From NCBI RefSeq assembly GCF_024494725.1, contig NZ_JANHDK010000004.1:124001-188000 (forward strand): DNA of 64,000 bases, in the 5' to 3' direction. This DNA comes from Haloplanus ruber (lineage in GTDB: Archaea > Halobacteriota > Halobacteria > Halobacteriales > Haloferacaceae). The notes beneath the pieces are model-generated. The model had not been told where the DNA came from. It was given only the letters and a program-made list of their open reading frames with translations, and ran no database searches. Below, in pieces: positions 43,029-51,846 of the stretch. The translations under genes were made by a program, and so were the position numbers. The stretch's first letter is position 1. Every line of letters begins with the position of its first letter.

Positions 43029-43224
43029 CGTTGAAAGGAGGTACGTCATCCGCTGTAAAGAGCGTTAGGAGTGAAAGCTACGTAAACGCCGAAGAAGAAC
43101 GAGTCCTATCGACCACGAAGCACTTCGAGAACCATATGCATTGAGACGACCGGTCTCAACTATTGCGCGACCGGCCGTTCGGGTCCTGTTCCAAGAAAAT
43201 CGCGAGACAGCAAGCAGATAGCTT

Positions 43225-43252
43225 ATTACACAATCTACATAATGTACAATAT
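43225..43252. repeat. TACATAATGTACA-type repeat downstream of par genes
   Basis: TTACACAATCTACATAATGTACAATATG lies beyond the 3' end of the partner gene and shares ACAATCTACATAATGTAC with the repeat block upstream of parA. A possible second binding array for the partition system. Confidence 0.45.
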
Positions 43253-43294
43253 GCCCGAAATCTGAATGGTGGAGAAAATAGGCCAAATCAAATG

Positions 43295-43780
43295 TTAGTC
43301 GTTCGTAGCTTGCTCGCTCAGCATATCCACAACTTCCTGTATACGGTCCTCATCAGCTTCGATACCACGCTCTCGGAGGATCTGAAGGGCGACCTCATCA
43401 CCGTGGTCCGCAATTATCCGGAGACACGCGTCCTGAAACTCTCTTCCCTCAAATTCGGGAACATCAAACATAGAGCACGCAGCAGTTACCGATGATCGCA
43501 TCCGGGTGACGCCATTCCACGTTTCTTCCCGGACATAGAAGCCGTGCATATCGGTCTCGTCAAATGAGAAGGCCGGGCCACCGGTGGATTCGTCCACATC
43601 CTCCTCATTCTGCTCAGGAGTGGACTCGGTCTCCGACCCTGTGTCCTCAGTAGTGATCTCCTCATCCGGTTGTGGTTCACCTTGAGAGTCACCACGTTCG
43701 TCGTTGTTCGATTCGACTCCTTCTTCCGTTTGTTTGAGCTGTTCAGCGACGTCCCCGAAACGGTCGTCCTCATTAGGCAT
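43295..43780 (-). CDS. Small partner protein of ParA
   Basis: 161 residues. The N-terminal 80 are acidic and low complexity (SETESTPEQNEEDVDEST). The C-terminal half is structured: FYVREETWNGVTRMRSS and a helical EFEGREFQDACLRIIADHGDE. Its start overlaps the parA stop by eight bases, the usual arrangement of a partition ATPase with its centromere-binding adaptor. No ParB-type HTH is visible; the adaptor class is not one I recognise. Confidence 0.65.
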   Translation of the reverse strand: MPNEDDRFGDVAEQLKQTEEGVESNNDERGDSQGEPQPDEEITTEDTGSETESTPEQNEEDVDESTGGPAFSFDETDMHGFYVREETWNGVTRMRSSVTAACSMFDVPEFEGREFQDACLRIIADHGDEVALQILRERGIEADEDRIQEVVDMLSEQATND

Positions 43781-44645
43781 GGCTGTGTTCCTCCACGAGG
43801 TCCGCTAAGTGGTCGAAATGCGGGATCTGGTCACAATCTTCGTCGAACTCCGAGATGGGCATTCCTTGCTTGAAGGCGCGAGAAATTGCGGTCCGTTCGC
43901 GAATCCCTGGCTTCGGGATACTATCAATGGTGCGTCCCGGATCATCGAGGGCATCGAATATCTCCGGGTCGACGCGAGCGTACTCAGGGACGAACGAACC
44001 GAACTCTCGGTTGAGATTTTCAACGAGAGTCCGATGCTCGTTGTGTTGCCCCATCGTTTCGCGAATCATATTCGGGGTAACTGCGAGGATATCTAATCCA
44101 ATATTCTGCCGGATTGGGGAGATCTGGCGCTCAATCATCTTATTGAGCCCATTGATTGAGCCAGCACGCGGAATCAGCGGAACTATGACGCGCTGGACGG
44201 CGATGAGGGCATTATCGGAGAGTTTCCCACGGCCACCTGCGGCATCAATAATCACGTAGTCATATCCGTTTTGGATGAGCGGATCAACGACGTTCCGCCG
44301 AAGCTTCACGTCTGCGAACCGTTCGTCTTTCAGCCTCGTCTCGACGTTCTCGAGTTCGTTGCTCGACGGGAGGAGATGAACGCCGAAGTCCGTCTCAATA
44401 AGCAGGTCTTCGGGGTCCTCACCATCGATGAGGGCGTCACCGAGGTTCGCATCTCGGTCGTACGCATCGTCGTACCCAAGCTGGGTCGTCATGTGCCCGT
44501 CCTTATCCAGGTCCAGTAGGACTGTCTCATGGTCACGAGCAGCGAGTCGATCAGCGATGTTGAGTGCGATCGTGGATTTTCCTACACCACCCTTTAGCAA
44601 CGAGACAGCTGCCCCAGGGAGTCCCTCAAATTCGTCAGCACTCAT
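43773..44645 (-). CDS. parA: ParA-family partition ATPase
   Basis: 290 residues. Deviant Walker A SLLKGGVGKSTIALNIADRL (about residues 14-33), then TVLLDLDKDGHMTTQLGY (Walker A' Asp) and YVIIDAAGGRGKLSDNAL (Walker B, about 130). ParA forms ATP-dependent gradients that separate plasmid or secondary-replicon copies. Repeats of the TACATAATCTACA type upstream are the likely centromere. Confidence 0.88.
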   Translation of the reverse strand: MSADEFEGLPGAAVSLLKGGVGKSTIALNIADRLAARDHETVLLDLDKDGHMTTQLGYDDAYDRDANLGDALIDGEDPEDLLIETDFGVHLLPSSNELENVETRLKDERFADVKLRRNVVDPLIQNGYDYVIIDAAGGRGKLSDNALIAVQRVIVPLIPRAGSINGLNKMIERQISPIRQNIGLDILAVTPNMIRETMGQHNEHRTLVENLNREFGSFVPEYARVDPEIFDALDDPGRTIDSIPKPGIRERTAISRAFKQGMPISEFDEDCDQIPHFDHLADLVEEHSHA

Positions 44646-45060
44646 AGGTCAGTACCCTCCGCAAGAGGCGAATTTTGTACATTTTGTATGTAATGTACAT
44701 TGGGCAAGTATTATTGGTTGTGTGAGTTTTGTGAATAATGTAAGTTTTGCTCTGTACATACGCGGCCAATGAAGCTCGTCCAACTTAATTCTACGTCAGA
44801 CAGATTGTGTACACTACCTACACAATCCACATTTTGTAGATTGCCAATACAATCCTCATTCGTCATAATCACTGCCAGCCCTACATAATCTGCATAATGT
44901 GTATTTTCTGCACTCCAGACGTATTCATCCCGATCACCGCCATCCACATCAAGAGCTAATTCTCGGAACACGCAATTTACATAATCTACATAATCTACAT
45001 TACTCAGGTTGTGCAGGTTACTTATGCTATCTACATAGTCCAGTCATTCAATAAGAGATC
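44646..45060. repeat. Par-upstream AT-rich repeats (candidate centromere or iterons)
   Basis: Copies of a TACA(T/C)AATCTACA-like motif occur in tandem or inverted form: TGTACATTTTGTATGTAATGTACAT (in two pieces, 44676-44700), CTACATAATCTGCATAATGT (44881-44900), TTACATAATCTACATAATCT followed by ACATTAC (44977-45003), and shorter pieces around 44810-44840 and 45030. Position between parA and the next gene suits ParA/partner autoregulation and centromere function. No initiator gene is present, so an origin is not claimed. Confidence 0.6.
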
Positions 45061-45143
45061 CTGAGTGGTGGAACTTAGTCAGAGCCACTATACCGTTCTC
45101 CAGTAAGACTTTCAACTACTATCGGATTATTGGTAACCACCAG

Positions 45144-45329
45144 ATGTATGAGGTGCTCGACGACACGGCGGCTCAGACCATTCTCGCCATCGAGGGTGGT
45201 GACTCCATCCGCCGTGTTGCCCAACACCTCCACACGCCCTACGAGACAGTGAGAGAGGCTGTCAACCGACTGGAAGACGCAGGCTACGTTTCCTATGACG
45301 GCGGCCTCAATGTCGTCGACGAGCGCGTA
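45144..45329 (+). pseudogene. HTH regulator, 3' part lost
   Basis: MYEVLDDTAAQTILAIEGGDSIRRVAQ, HTH with TPYETVREAVNRLEDAGYV, then VVDERVRDAA, after which coding sense ends in the other gene's fragment. Haloarchaeal homologues I recall run on for more than 70 further residues. It is fused at about 45330 to an ABC ATPase fragment in another frame, a chimeric deletion junction. Confidence 0.6.
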
Positions 45330-45534
45330 CGCGACGCAGCCCGCGCTCGTCGACCTGATTCGCGGGCTGACCGACGAGGGTATCACGTTCGTGGTCTCCA
45401 CGCACTATCCGGGGTTCGCCTCGACGGTCGGTGACGCGTGCACCATCCTCGACGGCGGGCAGGTTGCGTACCGTGGCGATACCCTCGACGGCGTCGACGC
45501 CGAGACGTACGGCTTGCGTCGATTTAGCGTATGA
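45330..45534 (+). pseudogene. C-terminal fragment of an ABC transporter ATPase
   Basis: In a frame different from the HTH: ALVDLIRGLTDEGITFVVST, HYPGFASTVGDACTILDGGQVAYRG, ending GLRRFSV with TGA at 45532-45534. This is the end of an ABC ATPase from the D-loop region through the H-loop His (STHYPG). Walker A and B are missing, so it is inert. Confidence 0.7.
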
Positions 45535-45787
45535 GTTGTGCCATGGTGGCAAAAGACCGATCCTATCCGTCGTTTGCTACGGGTTGAGTGATCGCTCGTG
45601 ACCCGGTCCGTCGGAGTGAGTACTCGCCAACAAAGGCGTCGCTCGCCGGCACCGCCAGTTTGGAGCACGGGACCGAAGCCCGACGGGTTGTCCGGAGTCT
45701 GAGAGGGTTGGAACGCACCCTCACGGAGAGTTTTCCATCGTATGCCTCACATCGTGGGAGGTCACGAACGGCCGGTCGGGAGGACGA

Positions 45788-46840
45788 CTACTCGAAGTGG
45801 ACGAGCGGCTTGATGATGTCGTCCGCTTTTTCGTCCATCAGGTCGAACGCCGTCTCGATTTCCTCGAAGTCGAACTCGTGAGTCGTCATCTTCGTCGGGT
45901 CAACGAGGTCGTTCTCCAGCATCCGAAGCATCCGGCGGATTCGCAGGCCTCCACCGGGACAGAGGTCGGTGACGATGTCGATTTCTGCCATGCCGACACC
46001 CCACTCCTCTCGGGGAATGTGCCGGAACTCACCGTCACCGTGGTAGCCCACGTTCGAGACGGTCCCACCGGGTTTCGTGACCTTGATGCAGTCTTTGAGC
46101 GTCTGGTCGGTGCCGAGTGCCTCGATTGCGGCGTCGACGCCTCGGCCGTCGGTGAGCGACATGATCTCTTCGACGGGGTCACCTTCGGCGAAGTCTACGA
46201 CGTGGTCCGCGCCGTACTCGCGGGCGAGTTCTTGACGCTTCTCGACGGTTTCGACGGCGATGACCTCGCCAGCGCCCTGCAGTCGCGCCCCTTTCGTGGC
46301 CATCAGTCCGACCGGGCCCTGCGCGAAGACGGCAACGGTTCCCCCCATCGGGATGTCCGCGTTTTCCGCCGCGGCGAATCCCGTACTCAGCATGTCCGCG
46401 GTGTAGGCCGCCTCGTGGTCGCTCACGCCGTCAGGGACGTGTGCCATGTTGCCGTCCGCGTCGTTGACGTGAACGTACTCCTGGAAGACGCCGTCTTTGA
46501 CGTTGGCGAACTTCCAGCCACCGAGCGCACCGTTCGACTGTGAGGGATGGTCGTCCTGTGCGGCCTCCGAGTTCCAGTCGGGTGTGATCGCACCGACGGC
46601 AACACGGTCACCGGGTTCGAACCTCGTCACCGCCGACCCGACTTCCTCGACGATGCCGACGACTTCGTGGCCGAGCGTCAGGTCGTCGCGCTCACCGAGC
46701 GCGCCGTGTACCGTGTGGCAATCCGACGTGCAGACCAGTCCTTTCGTCGGTTTCAGGATCGCGTCTAGCGGGCCCGCCTCGGGCTTCTCTTTCTCAACCA
46801 TCCCGGTCTCGCCGACCCTCTCCATCACGAACGCCTGCAT
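45788..46840 (-). CDS. NAD(P)-dependent zinc alcohol dehydrogenase
   Basis: 350 residues, medium-chain dehydrogenase. Catalytic zinc ligands: Cys37 in LVCTSDCHTVHG, His59 and Glu in LGHEVVG, Asp150 in YTADMLSTGFAAAE, as in the isopropanol dehydrogenases of Clostridium beijerinckii and Thermoanaerobacter. The four-Cys structural zinc lobe is absent, also as in that group. Rossmann motif AVFAQGPVGLMATKGA at about 170. Oxidises or reduces secondary alcohols and ketones. Monocistronic. Confidence 0.88.
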   Translation of the reverse strand: MQAFVMERVGETGMVEKEKPEAGPLDAILKPTKGLVCTSDCHTVHGALGERDDLTLGHEVVGIVEEVGSAVTRFEPGDRVAVGAITPDWNSEAAQDDHPSQSNGALGGWKFANVKDGVFQEYVHVNDADGNMAHVPDGVSDHEAAYTADMLSTGFAAAENADIPMGGTVAVFAQGPVGLMATKGARLQGAGEVIAVETVEKRQELAREYGADHVVDFAEGDPVEEIMSLTDGRGVDAAIEALGTDQTLKDCIKVTKPGGTVSNVGYHGDGEFRHIPREEWGVGMAEIDIVTDLCPGGGLRIRRMLRMLENDLVDPTKMTTHEFDFEEIETAFDLMDEKADDIIKPLVHFE

Positions 46841-47184
46841 GGCTCGACTTACAACTGTATGAAATATAAATGTATGTGCGCTGTTTCAGTGATGCCCTGA
46901 TTTTCGAAGATGCCGATATCCTCGGCGGCATAGGCATCAAGTTCCGGAGCGAACTCCCCGATTACGCTGATGTTCTCGTACAGTGTCGTCCGAGGACCGC
47001 GGCGTTTGATAGGGACAGCGTCGGCGACTCCCGCCGTCGAGATGACGGACGACGGGTACGCTCCGGTAACCCACACATCGCCTCACCCACTCTATTCGTC
47101 TTGCCGACACAACTAACAATATCGTCGAAAGTATAGAGTGATCGTACGCAGCCGACGAATCGGTATCTAGAGAGGTATCCTACG
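46841..47184. other. Gap before mobA, possible gene remnant
   Basis: No supported gene in 344 bases. The minus frame at about 46870-46970 reads ENISVIGEFAPELDAYAAED in a plausible way and may be the end of a lost gene next to the alcohol dehydrogenase. Confidence 0.3.
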
Positions 47185-47847
47185 ATGACAGACAAGACCG
47201 CGATCTCGCGAGGCGTGGTGCTTGCGGGGGGAACAAGCACCCGCTACGGATCGACCGAGGAGGACAAAGCCCTCTCCAGAATCGACTCCAAGAGCTGCTT
47301 GGTGCGAGTTCTGGATACCCTACGGCGAGCGACCGAGCCCCCGCCGGTTGTCGTCGTTCGAACACCCGATCAGCGAGCTCGGTACGCTGCGATCGTCGAT
47401 ACGATCGAGGTCGAATTCACGTTCGATTCATCTAGGTTCGAAGGGCCACTATCAGGAATCGTCGGGGCGGCCGTGGAAACCGAGACGCCGTGGCTGTTCT
47501 GCTGTGGCTGCGATATGCCACTTCTCGCGAGAGCTGCGATCAGGTGGATGCTCCAGCGATTGGCACACCGAGCGGACGTCGGTGACGAACGGGTCGACGC
47601 CGTCGCAATCGAACAGTCGGATGGAACGCTTGAGCCGTTACACACGCTATATCGCCGTGAGAGCGTCTTGGAGGTGACGGAGTCGATACCCCGTGCCGCC
47701 GGCCTTCAGGCACTGCTCTCCGAACTGGACGGTGTCTACACCATTTCGTCCCGTTCCATCCCAGACTCTGTTCCACTCTCACGCTCGAAGACGAACGTCA
47801 ACACACGCGAAGATCTGGAACACGTTCGGAGTCAGCTGATCGAGTAA
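47185..47847 (+). CDS. mobA: Molybdenum cofactor guanylyltransferase
   Basis: 220 residues. N-terminal nucleotide-binding VVLAGGTSTRYGSTEEDKAL (residues 11-30) and CDMPLLARAAIRWML (about 109), the Asp coordinating Mg. Makes the guanine dinucleotide form of molybdenum cofactor for the DMSO-reductase family, which includes formate dehydrogenase. It precedes the formate dehydrogenase region, which suggests dedicated cofactor supply. Confidence 0.88.
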   Translation: MTDKTAISRGVVLAGGTSTRYGSTEEDKALSRIDSKSCLVRVLDTLRRATEPPPVVVVRTPDQRARYAAIVDTIEVEFTFDSSRFEGPLSGIVGAAVETETPWLFCCGCDMPLLARAAIRWMLQRLAHRADVGDERVDAVAIEQSDGTLEPLHTLYRRESVLEVTESIPRAAGLQALLSELDGVYTISSRSIPDSVPLSRSKTNVNTREDLEHVRSQLIE

Positions 47848-47895
47848 GAACAACCACAACCACCGAAGCAGGTGGAAACGAAGCGTTCGGTTGCG

Positions 47896-49182
47896 TCAGT
47901 CCGTCGTTGCTGCGCCGGCGTCTCTGGCCTGACTCGCGTTCTGGAGCTTTCCGATCCGCCAGCGGAGGACGAGCACAGTCACGAGCCCAGCGACGAGGGC
48001 GGCGTTCATCACGTACAGCGCGTTGGTGTAGTTTCCGGTCGATTCGAGGACGAACGATGCGAGCTGTGGACCAACGACGCCGGCGATACCCCACGCCGTG
48101 AGGGCGTAGCCGTGAATTGCGCTGACCTCCTTGGTTCCGAAGAGGTCACTGAGATACGCCGGGAGGCAGGCGAAGCCGCCACCGTAACACGTAATCACGA
48201 GGAACATGGCCCCCGCGAGGATCCAGACCCCAGCCAGCTCCGGCATCACGAAGAAGGCGGCGATCTGAATGACCATGAATCCCGCGTACGTCGTCGTCCG
48301 GCCGATATAGTCCGACAGCGTGGACCAGAAGATCCGGCCGCCACCGTTGAAGATGCCGATGTAGCCGGTAATGAACGCGGCCGTCGTCGCGGTCGCCCCG
48401 CCGATCTGCTGGAGCATCGGAGAGGCGAAGGCCAGCAGCATGATCCCCGCGGAGACGTTGATGAAGATGATGAGCCACACCATCCAGAAGCGCGGCGAGG
48501 TGCGTGCTTCGGCGGCCGTGAGGTTTTCGAGCCCCGCGAGCGCGCTTTTCGCTTTCTCGTGTGCGTCTTCTTCGTCCGACATTCCATCGGGGAGCCACAT
48601 CTCAGGTGGCTTGGCGAGGTAACTCGCACCGAGTGACATCAGAACGAAGTACAGCGCGCCGAGCGCGTAGAACGCCATCGCAACGCCGAAGTTCTGGATC
48701 AAGTAGTTGCCCAGCGGACCGGTCAGTAGCGCGCCGGCACCGAAGCCCATGACCGCGAGGCCCGTCGCCATCCCCCGTCGATCGGGGAACCACTCGACGA
48801 GTGTCCCGATCGGTGAGATGTAGCCAAGTCCGATCCCCATCCCGCCGATGACGCCGAACGTGGCCAAGAACATCGGGAGACTCCCGAACTGGACACTGGC
48901 CCCCGAGCCGAACATCCCGAGACCGTACAGGACGGCCGCGGCGAACCCGGCTTTTCGTGGGCCGTACTCCTCAACGTATCGCCCTAGGAACGCCGCCGTG
49001 AACCCCAGTACCAGCACCGCAATCGAAAAGGCGAGTGTAACCCTCCCCGTGCTCCAGCCCTGTGCCTCGTTCAGTGGAATCTGATAGATACTGTACGCGT
49101 AGATGCTCCCAATTGACAGGTGGATCGCGACTGCGGACAACGCAATGAGCCACCGGTTCTTGTTCGCTTCCGTTGTCGACAT
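47896..49182 (-). CDS. OFA-type MFS carrier (oxalate/formate family)
   Basis: 428 residues, twelve helices. Features of the oxalate:formate antiporter branch: IHLSIGSIYAYSIYQIPLNEAQGWS (N-terminal), LGYISPIGTLVEWFPDRRGMATGLAV and the second-half GGGRIFWSTLSDYIGRTTTY. Placed between mobA and the formate dehydrogenase operon, it is a good candidate for formate uptake or oxalate/formate exchange. Transcribed divergently from the operon. Confidence 0.85.
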   Translation of the reverse strand: MSTTEANKNRWLIALSAVAIHLSIGSIYAYSIYQIPLNEAQGWSTGRVTLAFSIAVLVLGFTAAFLGRYVEEYGPRKAGFAAAVLYGLGMFGSGASVQFGSLPMFLATFGVIGGMGIGLGYISPIGTLVEWFPDRRGMATGLAVMGFGAGALLTGPLGNYLIQNFGVAMAFYALGALYFVLMSLGASYLAKPPEMWLPDGMSDEEDAHEKAKSALAGLENLTAAEARTSPRFWMVWLIIFINVSAGIMLLAFASPMLQQIGGATATTAAFITGYIGIFNGGGRIFWSTLSDYIGRTTTYAGFMVIQIAAFFVMPELAGVWILAGAMFLVITCYGGGFACLPAYLSDLFGTKEVSAIHGYALTAWGIAGVVGPQLASFVLESTGNYTNALYVMNAALVAGLVTVLVLRWRIGKLQNASQARDAGAATTD

Positions 49183-49379
49183 AGTTCATCATGGTCGATC
49201 ATAGGGGAATAAATGTGGTTTTAGAGGAGTGATTACCCTTCTAGAAAAGATTTATTTATCATGACGAAATACGAAACTTTTGGGAGTTACATAATGAATC
49301 AACTACGGTATCTCGAAACCGCATTTCCACGCATCATTTATGATGCAGTGGGTTCGCACACTACGATAGACAATATCAA
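49183..49379. promoter_or_regulatory. Divergent promoter region with GCATCA...TGATGC palindrome
   Basis: GCATCATTTATGATGC (49331-49346) is a perfect six-base-arm inverted repeat 33 bases upstream of the formate dehydrogenase operon start. AT-rich TTTATTTATCATG at 49250-49262 is a TATA candidate. A shared regulator of the operon and the carrier is plausible. Confidence 0.45.
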
Positions 49380-50864
49380 ATGACAGTCACAAACGCTAAT
49401 CGTGAACCGATCATCCGAGTCTCCGATTCCGGCCCGGATCGGAGCCTCCCGACATCGGTGTCTACCAGCGACACCATCGTCGAGGTAGGATCGACGGGGT
49501 TCACCACGATCGAACCGCTTGTCATGGTCACTCGTAACGGGACGACCTCGTTCTATCCCCAGTGCTCGTCAGCGAAGCTCGAGGATATCGTCTCCGCTGT
49601 CAACGAGACCGGCGACGTCACAGCGGCAGAGCCGGACGCCACCGTTGACCACGACCCCGAGACGAGTCAGTTACCCGTGCCCGAGGGCATAGGGTTGGAA
49701 CCCGGCGTCCGTGACGTCACCGGGGCCTGTGGATGGCGCCGACCGACGTCCCCGGCCGACCACAAAGCGGCGGGCGGATTCGTGGAGCCGGACCCCGAGG
49801 CTGTGTTTGATCTTGGCGACCAGCTCCGAGGACGCGGGTGGGGTGACCTCTGCCACGACAGTTCGCTCACGGAGACTTGGGAAGCCGTTCGCGCCGGAGA
49901 CGGCGAGAAGACGATCGTCGTGAACGCACAGGGCCCCGACGCGGACAAACTCCTGCTCGGTAGTGCGCCCTTCGAGGTGCTGGACGGAGCGGTCGCGCTC
50001 GCCCACGCCGTCGGGGGTGACCAAGTCGTCGTCTACACCTCAACGGAGAACCGCCACACCATCGAGACGGTCCGTGAGGCGGTCTCGGCGTACCCGGACC
50101 TCTCACTGCCCGTCGATATCGCCACCGGGCCGGCCGAGCACCGGGCCGCCGAACCGACGATGGCCCTCGAGGCTATCGAGGGGAACCACCGTCTGGAGGC
50201 TCGCATCGGCCCACCCGGACCGGAGTCCGCCGGACTGCACGGACAGCCGACGCTCGTGCATACGCCACGGACCCTCGCCCACCTTTCGGTGGCGTTCCGA
50301 CACGGAGAACCGCGGAATACGCGGATGGTAACGGTGCGGGGAGACGTCGAAGCACCTGCAACCGTCGAGGTTCCGGAGACGGGGACGCTGAAGACGGCCG
50401 TGGACGCCGTCAAGCTTACGGGCGAGTTCAAGGCTGCCTCCGTGGGCGGTCAGTTCGGCGGCATCACGGACGACCTCGACATCGGTGTCGACCCAGCGGC
50501 GCTGTCCGAGGCGAATCTCGGGACCGAAGGGGTCGTCCATCTGCTCGCGGACGAACGCTGCGTCGTCAAGTTCGTCGGCCAGCGTACACGGTATGCCGCC
50601 GAGGAGAACTGCGGCCGGTGCGTTCCGTGCCGTGAAGGCACCACACAACTCGCTGACCTCCTGCGCGACGTATACGACGGCACGTACGAACCTAGCAAGA
50701 TGAGAGAGCTGACCACGGTAATGGAGACGTCGAGCATCTGTGCGTTCGGTGTCGAGGCGGGGCGGCCGGCCCGAACCGCGGTCGCAGAGTTCGAAGCGGA
50801 GTTCGAAGCGCACGCCGACGGTCGATGTCCGGCCGGGAGCTGTCTCGAGACCCTAGAGGTTTGA
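49380..50864 (+). CDS. NuoF-like flavoprotein subunit of formate dehydrogenase
   Basis: 494 residues. N-terminal Trx-like/[2Fe-2S] region is degenerate; the FMN/NADH core appears as VVNAQGPDADKLLLG and VALAHAVGGDQVVVY; C-terminal N3-type [4Fe-4S] ligands in CGRCVPCREGT with a further Cys in SSICAFG (about 452), as in NuoF/HoxF. The usual GxGxYICGEETAL glycine-rich NADH loop is not visible and reads TMALEAIEGNHRLEA instead, so the electron acceptor may not be NAD. It starts the operon after a divergent carrier gene. Confidence 0.82.
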   Translation: MTVTNANREPIIRVSDSGPDRSLPTSVSTSDTIVEVGSTGFTTIEPLVMVTRNGTTSFYPQCSSAKLEDIVSAVNETGDVTAAEPDATVDHDPETSQLPVPEGIGLEPGVRDVTGACGWRRPTSPADHKAAGGFVEPDPEAVFDLGDQLRGRGWGDLCHDSSLTETWEAVRAGDGEKTIVVNAQGPDADKLLLGSAPFEVLDGAVALAHAVGGDQVVVYTSTENRHTIETVREAVSAYPDLSLPVDIATGPAEHRAAEPTMALEAIEGNHRLEARIGPPGPESAGLHGQPTLVHTPRTLAHLSVAFRHGEPRNTRMVTVRGDVEAPATVEVPETGTLKTAVDAVKLTGEFKAASVGGQFGGITDDLDIGVDPAALSEANLGTEGVVHLLADERCVVKFVGQRTRYAAEENCGRCVPCREGTTQLADLLRDVYDGTYEPSKMRELTTVMETSSICAFGVEAGRPARTAVAEFEAEFEAHADGRCPAGSCLETLEV

Positions 50865-50868
50865 TTAC

Positions 50869-51846
50869 ATGAGTTCAGAACACCACGACACCGCCGACGC
50901 ACCGCCGCTGACGGAGAAAATCGCTCCGGGAACAGCCTCGGACCCCTCTACCGGCAGTGACGCGCCCGCAACCGTCACCGTCGATGGACAGGAAGTTTCG
51001 GTCACCGCCGGGTCGACACTCATCGACGCCATCGAGGCCGTCGACACCGATGAGTACGTTCCCGCGCTGTGTCACTATGGCCGCGAGGGCATCGGGCCGC
51101 GAAGCGAGTGTCGAACCTGTATGGTCGACACCGACGCGTACGGCGTCGTGCCCGCGTGCAGTTTTCCGGCCGAGGACGGACTGCGCGTCGAGACTGACGC
51201 TTCGGAGGCGTCGCAAGCACGCGACGTGAACTTCGACCTCGTCCTCTCGAACCACAACCTCCGGTGTACGACCTGTGGGAAGAACGGCCGATGCGAACTG
51301 CAGGACGGCGCTATCGAGCAGGAGATCGAGGAGCCGCGCTACGGCGTTCTCGACGACCGCGACGAGTACGAACCCCTTGACGACTCCTCGTCGTTCATCC
51401 AGATCGACCGCAACAAGTGCATCCTCTGCAATCGCTGTGTCGAAGCCTGCAACGACGTGCAGGTCGAGGGCGTCCTGAGGGTGGAGGGCTCGGGTAACGA
51501 CACCCGAATCGGCTTCCAGAGCGACGTCGAGACGATGGAGGAGTCGACGTGTGTCTCCTGTGGACACTGTGCGACGGTCTGTCCGACGGGGTCGCTCGTG
51601 GAGAAAGGCATCGAGGACGCGACGACGATTCCGCTACCCGGATTCACTCAAAAAAACAGCATCGGCAAATCGCACGAAAACACCGGCAAAACCAAGGGAC
51701 CAATGACACCGAAGAAACGACAACAGGAGACGACCGAACCACAGATGGACGGCGGCAACGATCTCGTGGCGTCGGCCGACGCGGCCGCGACCGAGGACAA
51801 CAGCCCGACCGACAACTGGGACGATGGGGAGAGTGACTGGCCATGA
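50869..51846 (+). CDS. NuoG/HoxU-like Fe-S subunit
   Basis: 325 residues. Order: [2Fe-2S] plant-type ferredoxin (VTVDGQEVSVTAGSTLIDAI and LCHYGREG...CRTCMVDT), the C-terminal CTTCGKNGRCELQDGAIE cluster motif, then two [4Fe-4S] ferredoxin motifs (CILCNRCVEACNDVQ and CVSCGHCATVCPTG). This is the Fe-S wiring between catalytic molybdopterin and flavin subunits. The last 80 residues are acidic and low complexity. Stop overlaps the next start by four bases. Confidence 0.88.
   Translation: MSSEHHDTADAPPLTEKIAPGTASDPSTGSDAPATVTVDGQEVSVTAGSTLIDAIEAVDTDEYVPALCHYGREGIGPRSECRTCMVDTDAYGVVPACSFPAEDGLRVETDASEASQARDVNFDLVLSNHNLRCTTCGKNGRCELQDGAIEQEIEEPRYGVLDDRDEYEPLDDSSSFIQIDRNKCILCNRCVEACNDVQVEGVLRVEGSGNDTRIGFQSDVETMEESTCVSCGHCATVCPTGSLVEKGIEDATTIPLPGFTQKNSIGKSHENTGKTKGPMTPKKRQQETTEPQMDGGNDLVASADAAATEDNSPTDNWDDGESDWP

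Larger units (their letters stand above)
42206..43172. repeat. Direct repeat pair flanking the mazF-like locus
   Basis: Copies at 42206-42246 and 43132-43172: CCATATGCATTGAGA, six variable bases, then GTCTCAACTAYTGCGCGACC. In the second copy TTGAGAC-GACCG-GTCTCAA is a perfect inverted repeat. One copy is about 100 bases upstream of the antitoxin start, the other about 65 bases downstream of the toxin end. Either duplicated regulatory sites or the target duplication of a mobile unit. Confidence 0.55.

Noticed and set aside
43225-45060. CRISPR array in the AT-rich repeats
   Set aside because: Motifs are short, imperfect and not spaced by equal-length unique spacers; no cas genes nearby.
44646-45060. 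Replication origin
   Set aside because: Iteron-like repeats are present but no Orc/Cdc6, RepH or similar initiator gene is in the window, so centromere/operator is the safer reading.
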